This document shows, piece by piece, positions 19,233-30,990 of a DNA stretch of 64,000 bases; the stretch's first letter is position 1; every line of letters begins with the position of its first letter. Below the pieces are notes generated by a model. That model saw only the letters and a list, made by a program, of their open reading frames with translations. It was not told the origin of the DNA and searched no databases. The translations under genes were made by a program, and so were the position numbers. Source of the stretch: Chondrilla cf. caribensis (lineage: Eukaryota; Porifera; Demospongiae; Chondrillida; Chondrillidae). Where the stretch lies: assembly GCA_964020155.1 (NCBI GenBank), contig OZ026557.1, positions 927,501-991,500 of the forward strand, given 5' to 3'.

Positions 19233-20456
19233 ATGGGATCAATCTTGATCACAGTCTTCCTACTCCTTCAACTGGTACTCCTTCCTATCTCTTATGCTCA
19301 AGAGAACAGATCTAGACAGTGTATAGACAATCCCACTGGATCACTGCAGCTCGATGTTGTTGGAGTTCCTGGACTACAAGGTCCCACTGGGGAGAAGGGA
19401 GACAAAGGAGAGATCGGAAGAACTGGGAACAAAGGGGCCAAAGGACAGAGAGGAACTATCGGGTTAGATGGACCACCAGGTCCTGTTGGACTAGCAGGAT
19501 TGCCAGGTCCACAAGGAGTTCGAGGATATCCTGGACCAGATGGTCCACCAGGTCCCCCAGGGGTAGCAGGATTACAAGGACCACCCGGGCCTCGTGGTCA
19601 TCCAGGAGATACTGACTTGACTAAAGAAGAATTCAACAGAGTTACAACTACAGTCACTACTCAAGTCATCAACTTAATGAACTATTCTGATACTCTAAAA
19701 ACGATAAAAGAGCTAACAGAAAGTCTACAAGATGTGAAGATACGATTAACTGCAGTTGAAAGACTGTCAGAGGACAAGAACACAACAAACCAAGTGATCA
19801 CACCAAACTCCAAATGTAACATTACAGGTCCATGGAGGCGTGTTGTGTATATCAACCCAACACTGAACAATAGCTGTCCTTCTGGTCTGCGTAAGGTGAG
19901 CATACCTAACACTAACAAACAGGCTTGTGGAGGGACTGTAGACAGAGGCTGTTCATCTGTTAACTTCACAGTGGATCAGAACTACACTGACATTTGTGGG
20001 ATAGTCCAGGGATACCAGTCTGGCACTCCTAATGCATTTCTTGGACGTGCATCAAAGACTATCGATGACACCTATGTTGAGGGCATCTCAATAACCCAGG
20101 GGTCTCCTAAGAGACACGTGTGGACCTACGCAGTTTATTATCATGAAGGGAGTGGTGATAAGTGTCCATGTGCAACATCTGATGGTAGAGTATCCTACCC
20201 TCCACCTAGCTTTGTTGGTGATGACTACTATTGTGAGACCGGACGTGTGTTAAGTGGTCGAGGAGTAGCTTGGGAGGATCCTCTCTGGGACGGGAAGGGT
20301 TGTACTAGACCAGAAGATCGTTGTTGTCAAAGATTTGGATGGTTCCAAAAGACAGTACCATCCAGTGATGACCACATTGAACTGCGTTGGTGTGTGGGCA
20401 CAGCGCTGAGCAATGAAGATATTTTCGTGGTTTTAGCTGAGATGTGGGTCATGTGA
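19233..20456 (+). CDS. secreted collagen-like protein (copy 4)
   Basis: 407 residues. Signal peptide 1-22, Cys30, 28 Gly-X-Y triplets, a long linker of the VERLSEDKN type, and a Cys-rich domain with all 12 conserved cysteines. Variable segments read [30 protein letters not shown] and VGTALSNED, the first and last unlike any neighbour. Conserved positions also vary near the end ([10 protein letters not shown] for [10 protein letters not shown]). The start is the Kozak ATG at 19233. The 3' flank is its own class (GCATAAATTAGCATCGATAT). Confidence 0.9.
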   Translation: MGSILITVFLLLQLVLLPISYAQENRSRQCIDNPTGSLQLDVVGVPGLQGPTGEKGDKGEIGRTGNKGAKGQRGTIGLDGPPGPVGLAGLPGPQGVRGYPGPDGPPGPPGVAGLQGPPGPRGHPGDTDLTKEEFNRVTTTVTTQVINLMNYSDTLKTIKELTESLQDVKIRLTAVERLSEDKNTTNQVITPNSKCNITGPWRRVVYINPTLNNSCPSGLRKVSIPNTNKQACGGTVDRGCSSVNFTVDQNYTDICGIVQGYQSGTPNAFLGRASKTIDDTYVEGISITQGSPKRHVWTYAVYYHEGSGDKCPCATSDGRVSYPPPSFVGDDYYCETGRVLSGRGVAWEDPLWDGKGCTRPEDRCCQRFGWFQKTVPSSDDHIELRWCVGTALSNEDIFVVLAEMWVM

Positions 20457-21973
20457 CGCATAAATTAGCATCGATATTGGCTTCTTGCACACATTCTGGT
20501 CACAGCTTATCAGATTATCTCAACTCAGTTACAAATCATTACAGTCAGATACACTGCCATTATGGGATTGTGTATTTTCGTATATTCAAAAAATTGTTGA
20601 AAATCTCCATAATTATCTACACACCCGTTTATGTTATGTGATTGAATAATTCAATTTGTCTTTGATACATGTTTCTACATGCATAACACGAGGTCACTTA
20701 GCCCTATACTGACAATAACTGGGGTGACCACACACATGTACACATGAGCATACTAACAACACACACACCTATATAAGATATACGATACATATCATTGGTA
20801 CCGATTATACATAGACAGTACATGAATTTACAATTTCTCAACATTTCCCTCAGAAACAAATTCAAACTATAACATTCTTACAAGTAAGAAATAAACCCTA
20901 AACATTGAACAACAACAATTACCAATGACACTTCATTCACAATAATACCATATTAATATCCCCCATAATATGGAGGTTGAGTGATATGCGAAAATTAAGA
21001 TTTGACACTAGCTCAGTCACATACTTCGAAATTTTACAATAAAAACATATAATATTCCACTATAATTGCTGTAGCATTATTATATACAATGTACGACGTC
21101 ATATACTATATGTAGTGAGTAGGGCTATCATCCTTTTTGGTTGCTATGTAATGCATACAATACAATGGGTCATAAAGTACATATACATAGTGGCGTATTG
21201 CGAGGTACAGCATTGGTCATTGGCATTCACACTTACATGTTGACAAATGACAAATGTTCCAGGTCACTATGTACAATATTGCAGAGATTGTCACAAGAAA
21301 TGTACACATACGTACAGTACAGTATGTGAGTGAGAGTACATGCAGTACTGATGTGATTCAAGTTAGTAGGTGCAGTACATCCCAGTTAGGACATACAGTA
21401 CGTACATGCACAGACGCTCCAGAACTTGTTCCATACACACATTTTACTTGGTCCCCAGCTCATGTACACTTTGTATACTCAGTCTGGTATAGCATACAGA
21501 AAGTATAGAATATATAAGTATAATAAATATAACTCTTAAAAGTGCTTACTATGAAGGTTGACCTGTATACAAAGGACACATGTCATCATTAGTTGTACTG
21601 TGTGTGTTTTGAGATCATTTCTACTTTTAGTTAGTCCGAGGATAATCAATTGTATTTGTCAATGAGCCCACAGACCACTATTTCAAACTCATTACTGAAG
21701 AAACATTGTAAATGTACTATCAATTCTATATGGATTCTTACAGAAAACGGGTTCACCTTGTTATTAGATTAAACTGTTTACCGTTAAAGGATGACCTTCT
21801 CTTACACACACCACAGATCCTATAGAGTCCACTTCACCACAGCTTATATTACACAAGTACAGGATGTACAGAATACTAACTACACACATACCTACAGTAC
21901 TGGAGGGGGATAACATACAAAGGACAGGTCACCACCTGGGTTACTGTATACTAATGTGTCCACACTACAGGAC
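20457..21973. other. spacer between copies 4 and 5
   Basis: Array spacer. The ordered blocks are GAGGTCACTTAGCCCTA (20,690), TTCCAGGTCACTATGTACAA (21,258), AAGGTTGACCTGTATAC (21,553), CCGAGGATAATCAATTGTAT (21,640) and the promoter-upstream block from about 21,760. No gene seen. Confidence 0.6.
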
Positions 21974-22097
21974 TATATAAGACAGACACATAGTTAACTC
22001 CAGGATATAGTTGGAGAGAGAGTGAGTGAACTAGTGAGGACCATGGGATCAATCTTGATCACAGTCTTCCTACTACCACACTACAGGACTATATAAG
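21974..22097 (+). promoter_or_regulatory. duplicated promoter and leader with an upstream ORF
   Basis: Two copies of TATA box plus leader lie head to tail, with TATATAAG at 21974-21981 and 22090-22097 (116 bp apart). The first copy includes its own ATG (22043) and the first 11 codons of the signal peptide. It then runs into the second promoter copy and stops at TAA 22094-22096, inside the second TATA box. Transcripts from the first TATA would carry this 17-codon uORF before the true ATG at 22159. Confidence 0.85.
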
Positions 22098-22158
22098 ACA
22101 GACACACAGTTGACTCCAGGATATAGTTGGAGAGAGAGTGAGTGAACTAGTGAGGACC

Positions 22159-23349
22159 ATGGGATCAATCTTGATCACAGTCTTCCTACTCCTTCAACTG
22201 GTACTCCTTCCTATCTCTTACGCTCAAGAGAACAGATCTAGACAGTGTATAGACAATCCCACTGGATCGCTGCAGCTTGATGTCCTTGGAGTTCCTGGAC
22301 CACAAGGTCCCAGTGGGGAGAAGGGAGACAAAGGAGAGATCGGAAGAACTGGAAACAAAGGGGAAAAAGGGCAAAGAGGATTTGTCGGGTCAAATGGACC
22401 ACCAGGTCCCATTGGACGAGCAGGTTTACCAGGTCCACCAGGGAGACAGGGACAGCAAGGAACAGACGGTCCCCCAGGTCCCCCAGGAGTAGCAGGATTA
22501 CAAGGACCACCCGGGCCTAGCTGTCATTCGGGAGATAATGACTTTACAACTACAGTCACTACTCAAGTCATCAACTTGATGAACTATTCTGATACTCTAA
22601 AGACAATAAAAGAGCTAACAGAAAGTCTAGAGGATGTGAAGACACGATTATCTGGAGTAGAAAGAATGTCAGAGGACAAGAACACGACAAACCAAGTAAT
22701 CACATCAAACTCCAAATGCAACATTACAGGTCCATGGAGGCGTGTTGTGTACATCAATCCAACACTGTACAATAGCTGTCCTTCTGGTCTGCGTAAGGTG
22801 AACATATCCAACACTAGCAAACAGGGTTGTGGAGGGATTGTAGACAGAGGCTGTTCATCTGTTATCTTCACAGTGGATCAAAACTACACTGACATTTGTG
22901 GAATAGTCCAGGGATACCAGTTCAATACTCCTGATGGCTTTTCTCGATCAACTATTGATGACATCTACGTTGAGGGCATCTCAATAACCCGGGGGTCTCC
23001 CAGGAGACACGTGTGGACCTACGCAGCTTATGCCTATGAAGGATACTCTGGGCAGTGTCCATGTGTAACATCTAATGGTGGAGCAGCCAGTCCTCCACCT
23101 AGCTTTGTTGGTGATGACTACTATTGTGAGACTGGGTTTGCGTCATTAAATAATGGTTTATCTTGGGAGGATCCTCTCTGGGACGGGAAGGGTTGTACTA
23201 GACCAGAAGATCGTTGTTGTCAAAGATTTGGATGGTTCCATAAGACAGTACCATCCAGTGATGACCACATTGAACTGCGTTGGTGTGCAGGAGACATACG
23301 ATTTGGTGAAGATATATTTGCAGATTTGGTTGAAATTTGGGTCAAGTGA
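22159..23349 (+). CDS. secreted collagen-like protein (copy 5), double promoter
   Basis: 396 residues. Signal peptide, Cys30, then Gly-X-Y triplets that end with a broken triplet (GPS-CHS-GDN, Gly to Cys). The LTKEEFNR segment found in the other copies is missing after the collagen stretch. Long linker. Variable segments read NTPDGFSRS (shortened), [18 protein letters not shown] and AGDIRFGED; the C-terminus is VEIWVK rather than VEIWVM. Sister copy at 36,826, with matching flanks for over 1 kb downstream. Confidence 0.9.
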   Translation: MGSILITVFLLLQLVLLPISYAQENRSRQCIDNPTGSLQLDVLGVPGPQGPSGEKGDKGEIGRTGNKGEKGQRGFVGSNGPPGPIGRAGLPGPPGRQGQQGTDGPPGPPGVAGLQGPPGPSCHSGDNDFTTTVTTQVINLMNYSDTLKTIKELTESLEDVKTRLSGVERMSEDKNTTNQVITSNSKCNITGPWRRVVYINPTLYNSCPSGLRKVNISNTSKQGCGGIVDRGCSSVIFTVDQNYTDICGIVQGYQFNTPDGFSRSTIDDIYVEGISITRGSPRRHVWTYAAYAYEGYSGQCPCVTSNGGAASPPPSFVGDDYYCETGFASLNNGLSWEDPLWDGKGCTRPEDRCCQRFGWFHKTVPSSDDHIELRWCAGDIRFGEDIFADLVEIWVK

Positions 23350-24868
23350 CAATAACATGCACATCACCTACAGAACACATATATACATACAGTAATACTA
23401 TCTCTGTGTGTCTGTTAATGGAAGTGTACTTTGAATAATTCATTATTTTGAGCTTTAGTTGTGCCGAAAATTCGATATTCAGTTAACAGTGGACGATTTT
23501 ATAATTTAGGCATTAAATTACCTAACTTAGCTGACCACACATAAATACACATGTTTACATGAACATGCATGTCACTAGATACACACCATTGATACAATCA
23601 GTGATAATAATAGACAGTACATAAATGTATGCATGCTTATAGTGTCTCTCGTAACATGTGTTTTGTAAAACAAACTGAAATTCACACAAAGGTAAATACT
23701 ACTATAATCTTACAGCAATTGTGTGTTTATCTTCATAGTTAAGAACACATACATGTACTGTATCATATGTACATATACTTGAATATGTACTATTACCATT
23801 ATACAACAGTATACAGTACTTCAAGGGTACACAAACCTCCAAGATGCTACTTTGGATGGCTTCTCCTCACAACATGACCAGAGTAACACACAACATCATT
23901 AGCAACTCCACACATTACAAAGGATTCCAATCAGCCCATGTGTGAGCACAAAAAATGTGGGACGTACACCATAGTCAACCCTGGATGGGTGTACATCTAC
24001 ATTATCATATAGTCGTGCATAAAATTCAATGATGCTGAGTGTAATATGCTACTGATTGTGATAACACACAGAGGACATGAGTCATATAACTAGTACCACT
24101 GTGTGCAAGTCTCAGGGACTGATTGTTGTAACTTAATACACATGTCAAGAGTGGAAGGGAGGTGACCACAAAATTGTAGTTCATCAGACAAATGTTTCAG
24201 GTCACTATATACGTACGTGCAATACTGCAGAGATGTCACGCGAAATGCACAGATATGTACAGTACAGTGTGTGAGTGACAGTACATGCAGTACTGATGTG
24301 AGTCAAGTTGGTAGGTACAGTACATCTCCGTTAGGACACACGTACACACATGCTCAAGAACTTGTTCCATGCACACATTTTACTTGGTCCCCAGTTCATG
24401 TACACTTTGTATACTCAGTCTGGTATAGCATACAGAAAGTACAGAATATATAAGTGAACTTTTAAAAGTGCTTACTAGGAAGGTTGACCTGTACACATAG
24501 AACACATGTCATCATTAGTTGTACTGTGTGTGCTTTGAGATCATTTCTAGATCTACTGTTAGTTAGTCCGAGGATAATCAATTGTATTTGAGCCACAGAC
24601 CACTATTTCAAACTCATCACTAAAGAAACATTGTAAATGTACTATCAATTCTATATGGATTCTCACAGAAAATGGGTTCACCTTGTTATTGAATTAACCT
24701 GTTTACAGTTAATGGATGACCTTCTCTTACACACACACGCCACATGTCCTATAGATGCCACTTTACCACAGCTTATATTACACAAGTACAGGATGTACAG
24801 AATACTAACTACACACATACCTACAGTACTGGAGGGGGTTGACATATAAATGACATACAGTTCACTAC
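23350..24868. other. spacer after copy 5
   Basis: Array spacer with the usual ordered blocks, ending in the promoter-upstream block (from 24,690). It is then interrupted at about 24,838, where the promoter core is missing. No gene seen. Confidence 0.6.
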
Positions 24869-26160
24869 ATACCCAACACTAACAAACAGGCTTGTGGAGG
24901 GACTGTAGACAGTGGCTGTTCGTCTGTTAACTTCACAGTGGATCAGAACTACACTGACATTTGTGGAATAGTCCAGGGATACCAGTTCAACAGTCCTAAT
25001 GCATTTTATGGACATGTATCAAAGACTATCGATGACACCTATGTTGACGGCATCTCAATAACCCAGGGGTCTCCCAGGAGACACGTGTGGACGTACGCAG
25101 CTTATTACTATAAAGGGTATAAAGATAAGTGTCCATATGCAACATCTGATGGTAGAGTATCCCAACCTCAACCTAGCTTTATTGGTGATGACTACTATTG
25201 CATGTAAGACTGGATTTGTGTCAGGTGTTCAATGAGTATATAGCTTGGGAGGATCCTCTCTGGGATGGTTCCATAAGACAGTACCATCTAGTGATGACCT
25301 CATTGAACTGCGTTGGTGTGAAGACCAAGAAGTGACCACTAATGAAGACATTTATGTGGATTAGGCTGAGATTTGGGTTATGTGACAAATCTCATACACC
25401 ATCACAATAGGGAATTAGTATCAATTTCAGTTTCTTACATACTTATATTAACACACATTGTGGTGGTAGATTATCAGATTATCTCAACTCAGTCACAAAA
25501 CATTACAGTCAGATAAACTACCATTATGACATTATCTTAACTCAGTTACAACTCATTATAGTGATTCCCTTTCATTATTAACTTGTGTAGTTTGAATATT
25601 ATTCACAACACGGTTGATCATGACTATCTCCATATCATCTATACACCCACACCAGCATTTGCGGCAAGTGCCCGTGTTGTTCTTGATGCATGCATGATTC
25701 TAAATGTGAACATGAGGTCACTCAGCCATATACTTAACTGGGATAACCACACACAGACTCACTAGCACATTTCCTGACTCATATGAACAGTGAGCCTCTA
25801 ACAGATAACAATCTTAGTGTTGGGAGAAGGCTAATTGCACATGGCCTGTGCAAAGGCTGATGTGAGTTAAGAATGCAACAGATAACAACCTTAGTGTTAA
25901 TGTATATAAGCAGATCGTCTACGTCACAGAGGAGTATCTATGTTACAACCTATAGGTGGGGATGCATGTTATTACATCTGACTTTTCGAAAAAGCAGAAA
26001 ACCAATACATCTTGAAAGGTCTGCATGGCATTTAATAAAGCTCCATAATAATATTATATTGACCATGGACTAAATATGACATCACCACCAAGAAGAATAC
26101 TGAACATTTAGTGTTAACGAAATCTCAACTCAAAAGACAAAACTATTATGTCATATCAAA
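24620..26160 (+). repeat. segmental duplication, partner about 50,900-52,410
   Basis: Both segments contain the same promoterless fusion copy and the same 3' region, including ACATCTGACTTTTCGAAAAA (25,975 and 52,220) and GACATCACCACCAAGAAGAA. After about 26,160 the left copy continues while the right one enters a TG tract. Confidence 0.8.
24869..25383 (+). pseudogene. 3' fragment of collagen-like gene (copy 6)
   Basis: The shared upstream block is fused directly to the middle of the Cys-rich domain (TTCACTACATACCCAACACT), so TATA box, ATG, signal peptide, collagen and linker are all gone. The frame then reads [20 protein letters not shown] to GDDYYC, where a small insertion (TGCATGTAAGACTGG for TGTGAGACTGG) stops it at about 25,207. 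About 55 bp is deleted between two GGATGG motifs near 25,265, and TGGATTAGGCTG adds another stop. The same fusion junction occurs in the copy at 51,121, so both descend from one deleted ancestor. Confidence 0.85.
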
Positions 26161-26600
26161 CTTTTACATCATGTTCATGGACTTTTGACCTTTATCCTAT
26201 GGATTGGGAGCAGTACATGTACATGTCAGTGCACCTGTGCAAACTATATATCATGTGCTTATCACATGCACAGAATATATAACAGTAATACTATACATAA
26301 CAGTGTCATGTTTGCACTCATGTACGTACTATGCAGTAGTGAACAGAGAAATTTATGATAGGTAGAGTACTGAAAATATTATAGCGTATGACATTTTATT
26401 GTGCATAGGATTAAGATTTTGATACAGCATTAGACATCGAGGTTAAAGCTTACTCTAATATATACAACCACAACATAGTTAGTATTATACTGAAGGTTTT
26501 ACTGGTCCGAGGATCTATAAATTATAATACGTTACAACGACTATCATTTCTCGTGCACACTAACCTTTGGTACGAGAGTATTTGACACAACATGACTGAC
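26160..26600. other. spacer
   Basis: Array spacer merging into the block-boundary sequence (GCATTAGACATCGAGGTTAA; TACAACGACTATCATTTCTC). No gene seen. Confidence 0.5.
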
Positions 26601-26715
26601 TCACTAACTTCCTCAATATCACGGAGACGTGGTATAGCTAACGTTACGAGTAGCCTGTGTCAAAGAACAAACGCATTTATTCGATTTTCCCGAGGTCTCG
26701 TCTCGTAATCTGGTA
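26601..26715 (-). pseudogene. degenerate UBE4B-type internal exon (block B)
   Basis: ACTTCCTCAATATCACGGAG is recognisable and equals the core of the exon at 34,421-34,541. Insertions (GGTATAGCTAACGTTACG), a missing donor region and changes to the right destroy the frame. Confidence 0.65.
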
Positions 26716-26721
26716 ACGTGC

Positions 26722-27621
26722 TACATTGGAACCTGTATAATGCGGACACTTGGGGACCGGCACGAAGTGTCCTGAATATAAAGGTGTCCTGATTTCCCAG
26801 GGTTGTCTATCATGATCATGTCGCTAGACTTCAGAGTTTACTTCAATTACTCAACACAATAATATACTGATATGATAGGAAAGTATGTTTTCAAAAGTAA
26901 TCAGTGATTAGGGACTGTTTAGGTCAATCGAGGAGTTTGATATGGTCTAGAAGTCCCGTGGTGTATATTGTTCAAGTTAAAAAACCCTCGTGCACGTGGG
27001 GCTGCCTGCTGAAGTTATTTACGCTCGTCCCATATAACATGTACTCCCAGCGTAACCGCAACAATAAATTTATATTGTAATTTATATTGCGCGAATAAAG
27101 ATGGCCGATTTCGAAACGCGGAGGATTGGAAATTGGGCTAGAATTCGAGCGCAACGGCTTCGCCTAATGTAATTATTTCAGTGAAGGTTCTTTTAAACCT
27201 AAGAAAGACACCCAAGAATGTCGAGTGTGGGTAATGCAGTTTTTTTTAACTCGAATTACTTGTTTTCACGGTCCTGAGAAGTATCTAAAAAGATTGAGAG
27301 AAGCTCTCGATAGAATTGATCACTAACCAAGCTTTGTATTCGATAGATATGTTGTTTTTTTTTTGCTTGACAATGCATTCTTGCCAGTTTTAGGAGTTAT
27401 ATTATTTAGCACTGTCCGGAATATGCAGGCAATTTTACGAACTAATGATGTAACTGGACTGTAAATGGCTGGCCTGATTACGGAACACAGAGGTGTCCGG
27501 ATTTCTCAGGTGCCTAAATACCTGTTTTAAATGAAAAAAAAAGATTCGGGACAATAGTTTAATGTCCGTTATATGCAGGTGTCCGCTTTTTCCCGAGTCC
27601 GGATTAACCAGTTCCACTGTA
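26722..27621. mobile_element. non-autonomous CAGTGGAACC-type DNA transposon, ~900 bp
   Basis: The left end is TACATTGGAACCTGTATAAT with GCGGACACTTGGGGACCGG just inside. The right end carries AGGTGTCCGCTTTTTCC and closes CCAGTTCCACTGTA. The ends are imperfect inverted repeats flanked by TA, as in Tc1/mariner-pogo elements. No transposase frame remains, so it would need enzyme in trans. It interrupts block B. Confidence 0.65.
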
Positions 27622-27734
27622 GTCTAGCTAGCTAGCCCGTCCCTGCACACGCCCATGGGCGAAAAGTGCGAGAAGACGTCTTCGCACTCTCCGCCCGTAG
27701 AGCGTGTGCGGGGACGGGCTAGTTAGCTAGACTA
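27620..27734. repeat. 115-bp near-perfect palindrome
   Basis: Left arm TAGTCTAGCTAGCTAGCCCG and right arm CGGGCTAGTTAGCTAGACTA; the inner arms GTGCGAGAAGAC/GTCTTCGCAC meet at the centre (27,677/27,678) with essentially no loop. It is GC-rich compared with its surroundings and abuts the right TA of the transposon at 26,722-27,621. Confidence 0.9.
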
Positions 27735-28105
27735 GTATTGTGCGTACACACACCATAGTAAACTGGTCACTGATAACGCAGACGCTGTATACCTAAAGTA
27801 TTTGGACTATTATAGGAACCCTAGTACCTCCATCAATAAGAATGAACAACGATAGCTTGTTGACAAGAGAAGAAGAAATACATAACCGTTAGCGTGACGG
27901 AGAGGACGAATTCAGCTTTGAGAAACCTTGTGAAATCATGCAACAACAAACCCTTAATAATGGCACGTACAGCATAAGTAAAGACACACGCCATTATTCA
28001 AATCGAAAAACAATGATGCAGTATAAAAACAAACTAAACCAAAACCTTGGACATAGGGATGTAGGGAATAATATTCCAACTGCATGGGGACTACTTTTCA
28101 AGGAT

Positions 28106-28162
28106 GTGTGTGCGTGCGTGTGTGTACGTGTGTGTGTGTGTGCGTGAGTGTGTGTGTGTGTG

Positions 28163-28204
<42 letters not shown>

Positions 28205-28205
28205 G
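28106..28205. repeat. TG-rich tract
   Basis: Interrupted (TG)n with CGTG and GAGTG variants. It lies where the U-box exon would be expected in block B; that exon is absent. Confidence 0.85.
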
Positions 28206-28385
28206 TGTCTGTGTGTATGTACGCATATGTTCGTATGTGTGTACATGAAAGTAACTATTACAAGTGTTCAAATCAGTATAGATCCACATATACTTACTGA
28301 CATACACACAGTACACACAGTACACACAGTACACACAGTACACACTGTGTGAGTGCATTACACATACAGGTCACCGTCCACCCAC

Positions 28386-28714
28386 CTTTGAATTCATCGG
28401 GAGGTTCATCAAAGGTGAGCTCCTCCTTCATGGCCTCCACCACAAACCTGTATATCCTCTCACTGAAGTCGCGAAGTCTCTTCACTGTTTCCTGCATGAG
28501 CACACATGTACTCCACATACTGTATTGTACATGAATAACCACACATCTGATGTGGATGTCACATACCTACATATGTACATGATGCATATGTACATATGTA
28601 CATACTGTAAGATACACAACACAAAACTGTCCACCTTAGACCTCACCTCACTGCGTATTCCTGCCTTCAACAGGCTCCGACAACACTCATCGAACATCTC
28701 CTTCTGTAGGACCT
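28386..28714 (-). pseudogene. UBE4B-like 3' exons (block B)
   Basis: Minus strand: exon 28647-28714 (MFDECCRSLLKAGIRSE) has lost one base near its start (CTCCTTCTGTAGG for CTCCTTCCTGTAGG), which shifts the frame. Exon 28386-28491 (ETVKRLRDFSERIYRF ... PPDEFK) is intact with a good acceptor and donor. The U-box and last exons are missing, so this block cannot make a functional ligase end. Confidence 0.8.
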
Positions 28715-28749
28715 CTGTGGGTGAGGAGTGTGGAGATACATGTGGTGAG

Positions 28750-29748
28750 TAGCGGCTATGCACTAAATGAATGTAGTTATACAAGTTTGAAGTGTTAGCT
28801 GCTACGAGTACTCCTGCATGTACGTGTAAAACTTCTTGTGTAGCGTGCGTTTTACTTGCAATTTATGTTGAAGTATCTTCAATCAGAACTGTACATGTGT
28901 ATGTACTGCATTGTGTGAATATACTATAGCCATTTGCACATGCATGTAGTTATGTACTGAGTACAAAGTGTGCAGAAATCACATTACATACTGTGTGCAC
29001 TGTGCTAGTACTCTCAGTACTGTGTACTCATATATGTACATAAGTACATATACATGCGCTGTATTGGGTGTGTGCATCACATGTACTGTATTCGCTGAAT
29101 GTACTGTACTCTCTGTATCAAAAGTACTGTGTCGAGAAGATGCTCTTACATATCTTAATTCTATGCATTGGGAGCAGAGCATGCACCTGTGAAAAATAAA
29201 AATCATGTGATTATCACATGCACAGAGTACTTATATACATACAGTGATATAGATGTCTCTGCTGTCTATGTGCACATAGATAGCAGAGAAGTTAGTCAAG
29301 ATCGTGTACTGGAAAGTGTGTGGTAACAGAGAGTTTGATATAATCCATTAATCCTCACACCAGCCAGCCAATTGGTCTGGTGTACACCTGGGGTGGTTGT
29401 TCAAAGTACACAGTACCTACAAAATTAATCAACAAAGTGTATCATTAGGACTGTTCATAGACTTCACTTAACGAGAAGAATCACTTGAAATGTATAATTA
29501 TATGAATTCTTACAGAAAATGGGTTCACCTTGTTATTGAATTAACCTGTTTACAGTTAATGGATGACCTTCTCTTACACACACACCACATGTCCTATAGA
29601 GTCCACTTCACCACAGCTTATATTGCAACAAGTACAGGATGTACAGAATACTAACTACACACATACCTACAGTACTGGAGGGGATTAACATACAAAGGAC
29701 AGGTCACCACCTGGGTTACTGTATGCTAATGTGTCCACACTACAGGAC
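28750..29748. other. UBE4B intron remnant and array upstream region
   Basis: Intron sequence shared with the other blocks to about 29,130. The junction GCTCTTACATATCTTAATTC lies near 29,143, followed by the array upstream region from about 29,240. No gene seen. Confidence 0.6.
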
Positions 29749-29756
29749 TATATAAG
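29749..29756 (+). promoter_or_regulatory. TATA box, copy at 29818
   Basis: TATATAAG 69 bp upstream of the ATG, in the shared promoter block. Confidence 0.8.
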
Positions 29757-29817
29757 ACAGACACACAGTTGACTCAAGGATATAGTTGGAGAGAGAGTGA
29801 GTGAACTATTGAGGACC

Positions 29818-30990
29818 ATGGGATCAATCTTGATCGCAGTCTTCCTACTCCTTCAACTGGTACTCCTTCCTATCTCTTACGCTCAAGAGAACAGATCTAG
29901 ACAGTGTATAGACAATCCCACTGGATCCCTGCAGCTCAATGTTGATGTCCTTGGAGTTCCTGGACCACAAGGTCCCACTGGGGAGAAGGGAGACAAAGGA
30001 GAGATCGGAAGAACTGGGAACAAAGGCGACAAAGGACAGAGAGGAACTATCGGGTTAGAGGGACCACCAGGTCCTGTTGGACGAGCAGGTTTGCCAGGTC
30101 CACAAGGAGTTCCAGGATATCCTGGACCAGATGGTCCCCCAGGTCCCCGAGGAGTAGCAGGATTACAAGGACCACCCGGGCCTCGGGGTCATCCGGGAGA
30201 TACTGATTTGACTAAAGAAGAATTCAACAAAGTTACAACTACAGTCACTACTCAAGTCATCAACTTGATGAACTATTCCGATATTCTGAAGACAATAAAA
30301 GAGCTAACAGAACGATTGGAGTTAGTTGAAGCATCATCACACTGCAAATGTAACATTACAGGTCCATGGAGGCGTGTTGTGTACATCAACCCAACACTGT
30401 ACAATAGCTGTCCTTCTGGTCTGCGTAAGGTGAGCATACCCAACACTAACAAACAGGCTTGTGGAGGGACTGTAGACAGAGGCTGTTCATCTGTTATCTT
30501 CACAGTGGATCAGAACTACACTGACATTTGTGGAATAGTCCAGGGATACCAGTTCTACAGTCCTAATGCATTTGAAGGAGATGCATCAAAAACTATTGAT
30601 GACATTTATGTTGACGGCATCTCAATAACCCAGGGGTCTCCCAGGAGACACGTGTGGACCTATGCAGCTAATTACGAAGAAGGGAGTAGTGTTCAGTGTC
30701 CATGTACAACATCCAATGGTAGAGTAGACCACCCTCCACCTAGCTTTGTTGGTGATGACTACTATTGTGAGACTGGGTTTGTGTCAGGTGCTCGAGGAGT
30801 AGCTTGGGAGGATCCTCTCTGGGATGGGAAGGGTTGTACTAGACCAGAAGATCGTTGTTGTCAAAGATTTGGATGGTTCCATAAGATAGTACCATCCAGT
30901 GATGACCACATTGAACTGCGTTGGTGTGTGGATCAAGGGCTGAGCAACGAAGACATTTTTGTGGATTTGGCTGAGATTTGGGTCATGTGA
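29818..30990 (+). CDS. secreted collagen-like protein (copy 7)
   Basis: 390 residues. Signal peptide with one change (LIAVFL for LITVFL), Cys30, 28 Gly-X-Y triplets, a short linker of the [13 protein letters not shown] type that brings an extra Cys just before the domain, and the full Cys-rich domain. Variable segments read [29 protein letters not shown] and VDQGLSNED. The 3' flank begins CAAATCTCATACACCA, a class shared with the copies at 13,317, 39,388 and 51,121. Confidence 0.9.
   Translation: MGSILIAVFLLLQLVLLPISYAQENRSRQCIDNPTGSLQLNVDVLGVPGPQGPTGEKGDKGEIGRTGNKGDKGQRGTIGLEGPPGPVGRAGLPGPQGVPGYPGPDGPPGPRGVAGLQGPPGPRGHPGDTDLTKEEFNKVTTTVTTQVINLMNYSDILKTIKELTERLELVEASSHCKCNITGPWRRVVYINPTLYNSCPSGLRKVSIPNTNKQACGGTVDRGCSSVIFTVDQNYTDICGIVQGYQFYSPNAFEGDASKTIDDIYVDGISITQGSPRRHVWTYAANYEEGSSVQCPCTTSNGRVDHPPPSFVGDDYYCETGFVSGARGVAWEDPLWDGKGCTRPEDRCCQRFGWFHKIVPSSDDHIELRWCVDQGLSNEDIFVDLAEIWVM

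Larger units (their letters stand above)
21896..24700 (+). repeat. segmental duplication, partner 36,681-39,388
   Basis: Promoter, gene and about 1.3 kb of 3' flank match the partner almost base for base (for example CAATAACATGCACATCACCT after the stop and TTGTGCCGAAAATTCGATAT at 23,460 and 38,130). Boundaries are approximate. The partner carries the frameshifted copy. Confidence 0.8.

Noticed and set aside
26722..27621. Autonomous transposase gene in the ~900-bp element
   Set aside because: Only short open frames with no DDE or helix-turn-helix motif are visible.
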